The notes beneath the pieces were generated by a model. It was not told where the DNA came from. It worked only from the letters and a program-made list of their open reading frames with translations, and searched no databases. 41,596 nucleotides of DNA from assembly GCA_958430865.1 (NCBI GenBank), contig CAUDNR010002979.1:3015-44610 (forward strand). The letters run 5' to 3'. This DNA is from Entrophospora sp. SA101. Taxonomy: Eukaryota > Glomeromycota > Glomeromycetes > Entrophosporales > Entrophosporaceae. Both the position numbers and the translations under genes were made by a program. Below are positions 10,747 through 21,907 of this stretch, piece by piece. The stretch's first letter is position 1. Each line of letters starts with the position of its first letter.

Positions 10747-12178
10747 TCAAATCTGCATTAAATGATGAAGATATTCAAATTAAGATAAGTCAATATTTAC
10801 ATTCTAAAAAGGTTAATTTTAGACTTCATGACTTTATTAATCATGTTTCAGATGTGATACTTCCATCATTAGGATATGAGAAGGAAAAAAAAATTAGTGA
10901 CAGGACTGCACATATATGGCTTAGCAAAATGGGATGGTCTTATAATAAATATAGAAAAGACATTTATGTTGATGGACATAAAAGAGATAATGTAGTTGAA
11001 TATTGTGAAAAATTTTTAGATCAAATGAAAATTTATGAAAGGTACATGCCTATCTTTGATGGCGAAAATATGGAACAAGTGACTTGGCCATCCTTAAATT
11101 CTGATGAAAAGATTCATATACTGGTAACTCATGATGAATCTATATTCTTTTCTAATGATGGATTGGATAAGTTTTGGGGGCCAAATAATGAGCAACCTTT
11201 ACGTCCAAAAAATAAAGGTGCCAGCCTTCATGTTAGTGAATTTTTATGTGAACCTATTGGACGTTTATGCTTAGGACAAGTATAAAAGGAACATAACAGT
11301 AATTTACCTGAGAATGAAAGAATTCCTGAAGATGATGCATGTACCATTATTAGACCTGGGATCAATTGTGATGGATATTGGACAAGTGATAATCTTGTTG
11401 ATCAAGTAAGATCTATATATATATTATTTATTTATTTATTATCCATAAACTAAGAGTTATTTAATTTAAATCAAAATTGTATCTATATTTAATAGTTAAA
11501 AATGAAAGCAATACCTATCTTTGAACAAATGTTTCCTGATTGTGTTGCTATATTTGCTTTTGATCAAAGCTCTAACCATACATCATATGCAAAAGATGCC
11601 TTAGTTGTATCTAGAATGAACTTAAGTTCTGGAGGTGCACAACCTAAGATGCATGACACCATAATGCATAATGGGATGTTTCAATCTATGGTTTTGCCAA
11701 ATGGGGAACCAAAAGGAATAAAACTTGTTTTGGAAGAAAGAGGATTATGGGTTCCAGGATTGGTAAAAATATGCAAAAAATGCAAGGAGAAAAATTATGG
11801 TCAAGCTGATTGTTGTGCATCTAGAATATTGTCTTCAGAGCCTGATTTTATGGAGCAAAAATCACTTTTGGAGGAGATTGTTGAACAAGCAGGTCATAAG
11901 ATTATTTTTTACCCTAAATACCATTGTGAGTTAAATTTCATTGAAAGTTTTTGGGATCAGCTAAACAATATGCTAAACAAAATTGTAATTATTCTTGGAC
12001 AGGCTTAAATCAAATAGTCCCTGATACATCAGATTCAGTATCTGTGAATAAAATTAGAAAGTTTGCTAGAAGAAGCTACAGGTATATGTCAGCCTATATA
12101 TTAGGATTACCATGTAAAGCTGCCATATATGCTGTTAAAAATATTGTTCACATAGAAGAGTCCCTGAAAATGTATTAA
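10597..12178 (+). pseudogene. Decayed DDE-superfamily transposase of a large fungal type
   Basis: A plus-strand frame holds the signs of a large fungal DDE transposase family: a GKHQK-like motif (WKHQKIKSALNDEDIQIKIS), THDESIFFSNDG (first Asp), FAFDQSSNHTSYAKDALV (second Asp), LVLEERGLWVPGL and YPKYHCELNFIES (Glu), then a YRYMSAYILGL tail. One intron fits at 11406-11495. It is broken by TAA at 11283-11285 and by loss of one G in the run 11953-11955 (three G where the family pattern WGSAKQY needs four), after which the frame continues to TAA 12176-12178. The start is not clear, because its 5' part overlaps direct repeat B. No terminal inverted repeats could be assigned. It is not active as it stands. 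Confidence 0.85.
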
Positions 12179-12485
12179 TGGATATTGACATCATGAATAT
12201 CTGATAATAAATCAATAATTTATCACCTTCATTGGTTAGAATTCATTCATTAATTATATATATAGTAAATTTACCTAATTTATCTAATTTATTGTAGTAT
12301 TATGCTTGTTTACTGTTACCAGGACCCTGGATAATGTTTCCATTTATGAATTATTCGTAATAGCAATAGTAACATTGCTATATAATACTAATTAACGAAT
12401 ACAATAAAATGATTGAGTCATGTGATGTTATAATCCCGTGACACAAAAGAGTATTATTACTATTTTGGGATTTGAAGATTTGGCA
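12179..12485. other. AT-rich spacer between transposase and kinase pseudogenes
   Basis: No gene. An imperfect hairpin lies near 12345-12405 (ATTCGTAATAGCAA against TTGCTATATAATACTAATTAACGAAT without full pairing). It might be an element end, but this is weak. Confidence 0.4.
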
Positions 12486-14930
12486 GTGCGGCACAGCATT
12501 TGATGTCTTTAGATGACCCGCACCATATATCAAAATCAAAAAACTAGTATAACAGAATTCCAAAATCGTATAACTATCGGGCATGACAAATCATGCAATG
12601 TAATGATTAATGAACCATTATATATTGCAAAATTACATTGTAAAATTTCAATTGTAAGCAATAATAACTTAATTAATCATACATATCTATTATATGCAAT
12701 ATTAAAATCATTATCATTTCTATAATAATAATATTATCATTATAATCAATCCCATTAGAGAAAAACAAATATTAAAGATCTAGGTTATGAATCATTTATA
12801 AAAAATGGTTCAAACAAAAGAACTTTTATCAACAAAAAACTTTTGGAGCCAAGTGAAGAATATGTTTTACATCACAATGATAAAATTTTAGTCAAGACTC
12901 GAGGGGGCTTTATTGGTAAGTTGTATAAATCAACTAATTTACATATATGTTTATGTTTGTATATTTGATTAATATTTTATTTATTCAATTATATGTATTT
13001 ATATAGAAATGCAATTTTTTGAAGATGCCAAAATTGATCTTGAAAATCAACTTAGAGAAGTAAAGGATTGTAATAACAAAAGTCAATAATGCTGGTAATG
13101 ATGATAATAATAATAATATTATTAAAGCAAGACAATTCAACAACAACAACAACAACAAAAAAAAGGATACTTTTGAAACAGCCACCACCAGTTATGATAA
13201 AAGTTATTATAACCATTGCATTGATGTACGCCACAGTAAAATTCTGATTGCTAAAATGGGAGCCAAAGCAATCTCGTCTGTTGTATTTGAAGGTGAAAAG
13301 GTTATTTTATCAGAAGCCCAAAAGCAGATAACCATTGGGTGTGATCTAGCAGCCAATTTGACAATTAGCCACCCATTTGTTGCAAGTATACAATGTATAC
13401 TTACAATTGTAAGTAACAATAGCTTAATTAATCATTCATATCTATTATATGCACATATTGAAATCATTATCATTTCTATAATAATAATATTATTATTTAT
13501 TATCCATTAGAGAAAAACAGACAAAATGCATTATGTCAAGGAATTAAATTTTGAAACAGTTATAAAAAATGGCTGGAACACAAGAACTCATGTTAATGGT
13601 ATACAGTTGAAATGGAATGAAGAACAGGTTTTAAATAATAATGATATGATTTCAATCAAGGTTGAAGGGGGCTTTTTTTGTAAGTAGTATAAAACAATTA
13701 ATTTACATATATGTTTATGTTTGTATATTTGGTTTATCTTTTATTTATTCAATTATGTTTATATAGATGTACAATTTTTTGAAGATGCCAAAACTGATTG
13801 TGAAAATATAGTTGCAAAAGAAAATAATCGTTTACCTGCTCAATCAGGAGAAAGACATCATGTTATAAATAACAAAGATGATAGTAATGACCATGATAAA
13901 CTGGCAAAACATGCATAGTTAAAAAAGTTAGATCAAATAATTGTAACGATGAAAAGACTTTATGCTTCTAAAATTATCCATGTCAGTGATGCAAAATATG
14001 ACAAAAACAGAATAATAGAGCATAGAAATGAAATTGATATTTTGAAAATATTGGACCATGAGAATATTATAAAGGTAGTTGATGATTATTTTGATGAGGA
14101 GAATATAGTAATTATTTCACCTTATCTTTTTGGGGGGAGCCTTGAGGATTATATTAAAACATTAAATGGTTTTATAAATTTCCAACATTGGAAAAAACTG
14201 GCTTTCCAAATTTGTTCAGCTATAATGGCAAGAACATTTTTATTATAGTTTTATTAATATTGTATTCAAATATTATATTTAATAATTTTAAACATTACCA
14301 TAGTTGTATATCTTTTATACTGCATATAGTAACATTTTAATTTTTTTATTCTCTCTAGTACATTCATGAAAATCACATAATGCATCGAGACATCAAACCT
14401 GACAACATCATGTTTACAGATTCTAGTTTTAATCAAGTTAAGTTGATTGATTTTGGTGAGTCAAAAAAAATAGAAGGATCTATTGACAGCATGGGCAATT
14501 ATATTGAACAGACCAGCACAGAGTTAGTTGGGATACCCTTATTTGTTGCACCTGAACTTGCCAAGGCATTCAAAGATAGTATTGAGATGTTTAAAAAAGG
14601 TAATGGTAGTGATGGTGGTACTGCTCAATGTGAATATGACAAATCTATTGATATCTGGTCATTTGGGATAGTAAATTACTATATGTTGTCAAAACAATAT
14701 CCTTGGAATGTTAATAATCATGTTGAAGGAGTGGAAGGAAGATCAAATAATTATACTGAGCTTATGACAATATAATGAAAGGTGACCTAGATTTTTCTAC
14801 ATTTAAAACAATTAGAAGTGACATTAATGAAATTGAAACTGTTGTGGATTTTATTCTTGAATTGTGTCAGGTAGATAGAGATAATAGGATGTCATCTAAT
14901 CAAGCATTGCAGCATACAGTGTTTAGTTAA
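12486..14930 (+). pseudogene. FHA-FHA-Ser/Thr kinase gene (Rad53/Chk2-like layout), decayed
   Basis: Two tandem FHA-like units (12486-13060 and 13229-13830) precede a kinase domain (about 13949-14930). Likely exons: 12513-12653, 12759-12915, 13007-13408, 13511-13679, 13767-14227, 14359-14930. The kinase has YASKII (beta-3 Lys), MHRDIKPDN, DFGE, GIPLFVAPEL and DIWSFGIVNYYML, but no glycine-rich loop is visible before the Lys. Lesions: stops in the VRHS leader before 12513; a frameshift in the A run 13078-13081; TAG at 13916-13918 (CAG to TAG would restore Gln); one base missing near 14767-14771 before MKGDLDF; and a GC splice donor at 14228. Both FHA units lack the phosphothreonine-binding Arg after the IG (IGH and IGC). 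Family knowledge: FHA-kinases act in DNA-damage checkpoints, but with so many changes no such role can be claimed here. Confidence 0.85.
12654..13006 (+). repeat. FHA unit 1: the two introns duplicated in unit 2
   Basis: Intron 12654-12758 pairs with 13409-13510, and intron 12916-13006 pairs with 13680-13766. By eye each pair is about 85% identical, with long identical words (ATCATTATCATTTCTATAAT; TTTACATATATGTTTATGTT). The exons between them are only about 35-40% identical as protein. Intron positions and phases (0 and 1) are the same in both units, so the units come from a DNA-level tandem duplication with a period of about 750 bp. Confidence 0.85.
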
Positions 14931-15693
14931 TTTAAATTTTCAATCATAATGGTAAAAATGTTATTTGCTTATTGAAAAAGTCTGGTGATTTTTATAAATT
15001 CAATTTAAATAATAAAGTTCATACAATGACTTTCTCTCTATTACTATAATAATAATGATTTAAATATTTTACTCTAATATTTAATTAAATTTCTGTATAA
15101 TAATAATGGGCTCATGCCATATATCACTTACCTAAAAGTTTTAAAAAATTTATGATAAATAAAACTTATGATGATAAAAAAACTTACAATAAAAAAACAT
15201 GATTTTTTTTTGAATTAATTAATTAATTTCTTTATATATTAATATTAATATTAATAAAATATGGCAGGTTACCAAAAATATATTTTTCAATTAAATAAAA
15301 AAAACAGCAGGTCTCCAAAAATATATTTTTCAATTAAATAAAAAAACGGCAGGTCACCAAAAATATTATCAAAAATAAAAAAAAAATTTCCATTAATAAT
15401 ACTATTAACATCAGGATCTTAAATTATAAAATTGCATCATGATGTAAAACAGGTAAGGAAGGGGATAGATGAATTTAATTTTTTATTCCAAATATATTTG
15501 TGCCAAAAAAGTTTTTTTTACAATACCAATAAACAATAAACAAAGATTTTATAAGAATGTAAAAAATGTAAGACTTGAATATCTTTCAAGATACTTTTAA
15601 AAAAAAGGTCCATAAGAATGGCCTCCAACCAATTTGAAATCCATAATAGAGAAGTGTATATCTGAAGCATCTTTTTGAAAAAATATATTTGAT
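14931..15693. other. AT-rich intergenic stretch between convergent units
   Basis: Lies between the plus-strand kinase pseudogene and the 3' end of HSP78. No gene. It contains (TTAA)n and ATT-rich tracts and the short tandem repeat listed separately. Confidence 0.6.
15263..15370. repeat. 42-43-bp tandem repeat, about 2.4 units
   Basis: Units start at about 15265, 15308 and 15350 with the shared core CAGGTNNCCAAAAATATATT followed by TTTCAATTAAATAAAA. The third unit is cut short. No coding meaning is seen. Confidence 0.85.
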
Positions 15694-18600
15694 TTAATTG
15701 GTAATTTCATTAAATGATGATGATGGTGATGAGACCTCATGATTTTTTTCAATAATTAGATCATCTTCTAAATCATTCAATTTTATTGTTCGTATTCTTG
15801 CTACTTCATGACTTTTGATAGATCCCTATTAAAATATAAATTATTACTAACTATAATTTTTTTACAAAAGTGAATTATCTATTGTTACCTCTATTAAATT
15901 CATTGCTAAAGGATTAAGTATCTTCTTTTGAATCAACCTATTAAGCGGTCTGGCACCTATTGATTATTATTAATTAGCTATTTACCTAAATTGTTCCAGT
16001 AGACTTATTGAAAATCATACAGTGTGAAATTTCTACATACCATAAACAGGATCATAACCATTTGTTGCTAACCATGCTTTTGCATGTCCGTCAATATCAA
16101 TAGTAATCTGTTTATCATTTAATCTTTCTTGAACCTCACGTAATCTCACATCAACAATATCCCTCAAAGCCAAACGTGAAAGTCTGTTGAAAACAATCTA
16201 TATATATATCATATAATAATATTAATAAAGTCATCACTCCAATAATAATAATAATAATAATAATAATAATTATAATATACTATTTTTATTAATATTGAAA
16301 CTCACCATTTCATCAATTCTATTGACAAATTCTGGTGGAAAATGCCTTCTGACTACATCAAGCACAGCATTTTTTGTCAAATTGCCAACTTTACCATCTC
16401 CAGACAAATCAGATGATGCTAATACATCTGCACCAAGATTACTTGTCATAATAATAATTGTATTTCTAAAATCAATCTACTCATTAATTAATTATATAAC
16501 ATGTAAGTAAGCAATTGAAAATATATGCATATTAAAATTCTTTAATTATATCTGCCCTTGTTTACTTGCCTTACGACCTTGTGAATCAGTAATATATCCA
16601 TCATCAAGAACTTGTAATAATAAATTTGCAACATCTTGAAAAAAAATATATATATATAATTTATCATTAGTGATACAAGTGCAATAAATAAATAAATAAA
16701 TAAATAAAATATTTTACCTCTATGGGCCTTTTCCATTTCATCCAAGAGAATAACAGAAAATGGTTTCCTACGAACAGCTTCAGTAAGTTCACCACCCTCT
16801 TCATAACCAATATAACCTGGTGGCGCACCAACTAATCTTGATACTGCAAATCTATAAGTGAAAATTTTTCATTATCAATCAAAAAAATTCTTTTCTAAAG
16901 AAATAATATCAATTTCTCAATTAAACCACATGTAGCAGAGACATACTTTTCCATATATTCACTCATGTCTACACGTATGATAGATGACTCTGTATCAAAT
17001 AAAAATTCTGCTATGGCCTTACACAATTCAGTCTTACCAACACCTGTTGGTCCAAGAAACAAAAATGATGCAATTGGTCTTGTGGAACTTTGTAGACCTG
17101 CTCTACTTAACCTAACAGCTTCTGAAACTGATTTGATAGCTTCATCTTGCCCAACAACTCGTTGAGATAAAGTTTTCTCCATATGTAACAATCGATCCCT
17201 TTCGCTTCTAAGTAGATTATGTATTGGTATACCAGTCATTCTGGATATAACTGATCCAATATCATCAGCTGTCACTCTTTCATGTATCAAAGAACCAGTC
17301 TCTTGATCTTCACCATCTATTGGCAATTGTTTTTCCAATTCTGGAATAACACCATATCTCAACTCACTTGCTTTAGTAAAATTGCCTTGTCTTTGAGCAG
17401 ATTCCAATTCGATTCTTGCTTGCTCTAATTTCAATTTAATGGATTTGATTTCTTGCAATTTAACTCTTTCTTCCTGCCAGATGTCATTCAATTTATTGGA
17501 CTCAGCTTGTTTTTCATCAAGCTCCTTTTGTATTTTTTGTCTACGCTCATTTGAAACAGGATCAGTTTCTTTTCTTAAAGATTCCATTTCTATTCTTAAA
17601 GTAATAATTTGTCTATCAAGATCTTCTATTGCTTCAGGTTTACTTTCTTGTTGTAATCTGAGTTTTGAACATGCTTCATCAACTAGATCAATAGCCTTGT
17701 CAGGTAAAAATCTATCAGTTATATATCGATGTGAATAAGTTGCTGCAGCAATAAGAGAAGAATCTGATATTCTTACACCATGATGAACTTCGTATTTTTC
17801 TTTTAAACCTCTTAATATTGATACAGTATCTTCTACTGTTGGTTCTGAAACCATAACAGACTGAAATCGCCTGGCCAATGCTGGATCTTTTTCAATATGT
17901 TTTCTATACTCATCGATTGTAGTGGCACCACAACATTTTAATGTACCTCTTGCCAAAGCAGGTTTAAGCAAATTACCTGCATCAATTGAACCTTCAGCTT
18001 TTCCTAAACCAAGTAGGTTGTGCAATTCATCGATGAACAATATCAATTTTCCTTCTGCTTCCTGTACTTCTGTTAATATGGTTTTTAATCTGTCCTCAAA
18101 TTCGCCTCTGAATTTTGATCCTGCTATGATAGATCCAAGATCTAGTGCAATGACTTTTTTGTTTTTTATACTCTCGGGCACTTCTCCATTAATGATTCTT
18201 TGTGCTAAGCCTTCAACGATTGCTGTTTTTCCTACACCCGCCTCACCAATTAGAACAGGATTGTTTTTTGTTCTACGTGATAATCTATATAATTAATTAC
18301 ACAAATATGTAAATATATAACAATAATTGTTTTAACAAATATACTGCATAAAAAATCAAATCATAACTTACACTAATAATAATAATAATAAAGAAAATAA
18401 TCATCAAATTTGTTGATAAGTATATATTATTATCATTTGAGAACTATAATGAAGTAGATTAAATAAATATCACTCACTAGCCTTGAATAGTTCGCCTTAT
18501 TTCTTCTTCACGTCCAATTACAGGATCTAATTTACCTTCAATTGCTAATTTTGTCAAATCATAACCAAACTCTTCAAGTGCAGAGCCTTTTTGTGTTGAA

Positions 18601-18937
18601 TGTTGACCAGGAGCTATTCGATAATTCCCTAATTTTATATAAATATAAGCATATATATATGCGTGTGTGTGTTTAATAAAAAATAAAGAAATAAAAAAAA
18701 ATAGAAATGTATGTATGTATGTATAATATACACATTGAATAAAATAAAAATAAAAAAAAATACATTTAAATTTTTATAGAACGAACTTTGTTTGACATTT
18801 TCAAATTTATTTTTTATCATAAAAGCTTTGACACCATTACTATTACTAATACTATTACTATTTCCAGTAAAAAAAATTGAATGTTTATTAAAACGAAAAA
18901 CAATTTGTCTTGAAAATTTATTAGTAATAAAAGCCAT
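15694..18937 (-). CDS. HSP78: Mitochondrial Hsp78 (ClpB/Hsp104-family disaggregase)
   Basis: An AAA+ chaperone that, with Hsp70, frees aggregated proteins in the mitochondrial matrix. Exons by phase: 18937-18787, 18628-18482, (18372), 18284-16947, 16851-16718, 16634-16570, 16476-16306, 16197-16041, 15956-15889 and 15825-15694, about 787 residues (yeast Hsp78: 811). Residues 1-50 are basic with few acids ([16 protein letters not shown]), as in a matrix targeting signal. There is no ClpB N-domain, as in Hsp78. AAA1: GEAGVGKT near residue 113, [18 protein letters not shown], arginine finger [10 protein letters not shown] middle coiled coil spans about 300-430. AAA2: [13 protein letters not shown] near 506, [42 protein letters not shown]. 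The first donor is uncertain (GTTCGT at 18786 fits phase). The join from exon 2 to exon 3 needs a GC donor and a one-base exon to keep frame, and the intron after 16570 has a GCAAGT donor. Confidence 0.93.
16568..16569 (-). promoter_or_regulatory. HSP78: GC splice donor (AAG|GCAAGT) in HSP78
   Basis: The exon ends GGT-CGT-AAG at 16570; the intron starts GCAAGT and ends TAG at 16477, and the next exon reads [15 protein letters not shown] in phase 0. The protein across the join matches ClpB exactly (DSQGR-x-IDFRNT). GCAAGT after AG is the textbook GC-AG donor. Confidence 0.85.
18372..18372 (-). other. HSP78: Predicted one-nucleotide micro-exon in HSP78
   Basis: Exon 2 reads RRTIQ and ends CAAG before GCTAGT (18481-18480). 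Exon 3 starts A-TTA-TCA at 18284 (LSRRTKNNP). Direct joining fails: using the GTGAGT at 18477 creates a TAA, and using the GC donor leaves the frame wrong. Between them is TTATTATTAG, a single T at 18372, then GTAAGT. Including that T gives G-T-A, a Val codon, exactly the conserved [14 protein letters not shown] of ClpB proteins. An assembly error or an unusual splice site is the alternative. Confidence 0.45.
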
Positions 18938-19610
18938 TTCTTTTTTCTCTGTTTTTTGATTTTTGATTTTTTTTTTTTTGATTTTTTTATCTGGTGATCA
19001 ATTTTTAAGAAGTAAGGGCAGCTAAATTTTTATATTACCTTTTTTGGGCTAAGTTAAATAATAATAATGACTTCACAACATTATAAAAATTCTATATAGT
19101 ATCAATTCATTCTCAAGAGAGATAAATTTATCCAGATATTTTTGTTGTTTTACTTCATAATAATAATTGTTTTATATTAACACCACCAACAACCTAACTG
19201 TCACATTATTTCCGAGTCATTTCTAAAAACACCGGGTATTCTTTCAAGATTGTTTATCAGCCATGATGCATTTTCATTTACGATCAAATTGCAAAAACAC
19301 AAAATTATGTCACGAAATGCAAAAATTGCATATTAAATCTTAAATCACCTTATCATTACTATCCATATATTATATATGCATCTATCTTTATTATTCTAAC
19401 TTGGAGCCAAGATGGTTAATTGAAAAACCCAAAGTTGGTAAACCTTTATAGGTATTAGCAAATCTATCAATCAACTTGATTCTAAATAAATGAATTCAAG
19501 CTGCTCTTGGTGCAACTACTAGTATTAATAAATGCTATTAAAAAATAGAGAAGTTAGCCGATAGAAAAACCTTAGCCGGCTAAGAACTTAATAAATCCCA
19601 CTTGATGAAA
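18938..19610. other. Upstream region of HSP78, AT-rich
   Basis: Holds the HSP78 promoter by position, but no heat-shock element (nGAAnnTTCn arrays) is convincing. From about 19550 short words of the type TTAGCCGGCTAAG appear; similar ones recur near 20080-20140 and 7990, suggesting remnants of one dispersed repeat. Confidence 0.45.
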
Positions 19611-20312
19611 AACTTTTTCAGATGGTACCGGTATTATTATTATTATTACTACTATCGTCGTTATTATTATTACTATTATTTACTATTGTTATTATAATAT
19701 CTCGCCTTTAATAATTCAAATTATTTGTTTTATTTGTTATGAATTTGAGTATTCGAATTACATTGAAAGTTTTATTCAAATAAACAAATAATACGAATAG
19801 AAAGAATAATTCGAATGGAACAAATATTTCGAATGGAACAAATATTTCGAATGGAACAAATATTTCGAATAATAATAATTCGAATTAAAATAAGAATTTG
19901 TAATACGAATAGAAACTCTATGACTTTTATCCTGATATGATGTATTGTACTTTGTTTTTTAGCAAATGTATGTTTTTTGTCATTCTAAGTAATGTAGGTA
20001 GACCCATCTCAACTAAATGTCCATGGCACTGAATTCTGCACTAAAATTCCACACGTAAAAATGAATATTTTTTTTAGCTGGCTAGGCCGTTTAAAAATTC
20101 CTTGGTCGGCTAAGCCGATAAATTTCTTAGCCGGCCAACATCACTATTAAAAAATGTAATCAACACACAGACTTTTACGATGTAATAAATCCTGAATAGT
20201 GGAAACTATCAATTTCATAGAAGGTTTAAAAGCTAAAAATTTATTCGTTGACTAATAAATCATGCTATTCATAATTTAAAGTCGCTTTTTTAATAATTCA
20301 ACAAATTACGTG
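19611..20312. other. Gene-free region with ATT microsatellite and self-complementary words
   Basis: A (TTA/ATT)n tract lies at 19631-19700. An imperfect inverted repeat follows: about 19709-19737 (AATTATTTGTTTTATTTG) against about 19778-19800 (CAAATAAACAAATAATAC). No coding frame is seen. Confidence 0.5.
19814..19867. repeat. 18-bp perfect tandem repeat, three units
   Basis: AATGGAACAAATATTTCG is repeated three times without change at 19814, 19832 and 19850. There are no spacers, so it is not a CRISPR array. Confidence 0.95.
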
Positions 20313-20535
20313 TTTAGTAGCAGCAGTATACCATTTCGAGAGTTTGTGAAAGAGATATGTATATTATTGAACTACTTTTTCTTCAAGTTAAAATGATTTT
20401 CAAGAAGAAAGTTAATTTGTAATCTAGTATTAGCAGTAGTATATACATTACGGGCATTTGAAAAAGGGGAATATGTATTATTGAACTATCTTTTTTTTCA
20501 AACCAAGGTTATTTTCAAGAAGCAAGTTAATTTTA
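20313..20535. repeat. 113-bp diverged tandem duplication
   Basis: Unit 1 (TAGCAGCAGTATA at 20318) and unit 2 (TAGCAGTAGTATA at 20431) share the words TATTATTGAACTA, TTTTCAAGAAG and AAGTTAATTT in the same order. Not coding in any frame. Confidence 0.8.
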
Positions 20536-21907
20536 AACTTGGAGGAGATCACCAGTGAATGGTTTAGGACCTCAAGGAGTGGTGAATTTCATTGCGCCAC
20601 CTGCAAGTAGAATTGCAGGAATAATTTTGCTGACGGTGGATTAGAGTTAGTGATATACCGGTATTAATTAATATATTAACACTCTAAAGAAAGTTCTCAG
20701 GTATGTTTTACATGTAAATGAAGATGTTAGGAATAACCAAAATTTATAATTAAAAACTGAAAAAAGTTTTTATTATTTCAAAACATTATTATTATATACA
20801 ATTTAGTTTTAAGAAATAAATTAAATCAATCAATCAATTATCCATCAACTTTATCATCAATTCTTTCAATACCTTTTCCTTTATTATTAATTATTATTAT
20901 TAGAATCTAATGCTTATTAATTAATTAAATGGGAATAAAAAATATTGTTAAACAGTTACTTCCACAAACTCGCAGGATTACAAATCAATGCAATATATTT
21001 CTCCCGGTTTTTAAACCAAATTTAAGTGAACCCTCAAAAATCGTATTTAAATAAAATCGCAAAGGCGCAAAACCGCATTTAAATAAAACCGCAAAACCGA
21101 ATAATCGGTTTTATTTTTGTTTACATCAGAAAACAAGTTATTTATATGGCGGTCTGTTTTACGGATAAAGAAGAATGGTATCCATAGCAGAAAGTAATCA
21201 AGAAAAACATGACAATCATATATACTCCATCATGATTACCGATTAATTTTCATTTATCACGTAAAATGGTTAATAGGATTTGTTGTATTTCCACCTTTTC
21301 GATCGTATGTATAAGATTTCTGAAGTGTACCAACTAGGTCAGTTTCACATATCTTGAAATAAGCGATGAAGGATGTATGGCTTCAATTGCTGCAGGATTT
21401 GGTGGCAATATTGCAGTTGTATGGCTTGTTTTGATTTAAACTGCTAGCTAGAACTTATGACCGTTCCAGTTTCAGAATAAATTTCAAAAGGAAAAATGGG
21501 CTTATAAGGCGAACCTTCTGTGACATCCATATTTGTTTTTTCGATATCAAAGAAAAAGAAAGTAAGAATTCAAACTTTTTTATTGCTTATATTAATAGAT
21601 TATTTATTGATGATGAGGGTATTACACAAAAAGGTACAACCTCAAGCTAATGAATTGGATAAAATAATTAAAAGATAGTTTTCTTCTTCATTTTAATTTT
21701 CTAATTTATAAAAAAAAAAATTTGATGCATAATCTAATCATCGATTCGAATCTTGGTGAGAAACTATCTTTTTAGTCAATACTTTAGTTACGTCAATGAC
21801 TAAAGTCAAAAGTTTCGTTATACATCATTAGTACAGATCGAAAGTAGGTGCTTTGAATGGCATGTTCAAATATATAATTTCCGTACCATCCATCCTCTTC
21901 AATACCA
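20536..21907. other. Gene-free, repeat-rich stretch
   Basis: Contains ATTTAAATAAAA followed by T/CCGCAAA twice at about 21045-21100, then a short hairpin AAAACCGAATAATCGGTTTT (21092-21111). Degenerate short frames only; nothing recognised. Confidence 0.5.

Noticed and set aside
13256..13510. Independent 84-codon gene
   Set aside because: It is the second FHA unit's exon read into its intron, not a separate gene.
17439..18296. Plus-strand frames of 99 and 124 codons
   Set aside because: Antisense to HSP78, which is firmly supported by motifs.
15694..18937. Heat-shock element or other named promoter sites for HSP78
   Set aside because: No array of nGAAn units stands out from the AT-rich background upstream.
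19814..19867. Possible CRISPR-like array
   Set aside because: The three 18-bp units touch each other without spacers, and the organism is a fungus.
21735..21775. tRNA-like B box (GATTCGAATC)
   Set aside because: No A box at the right distance and no cloverleaf could be drawn.
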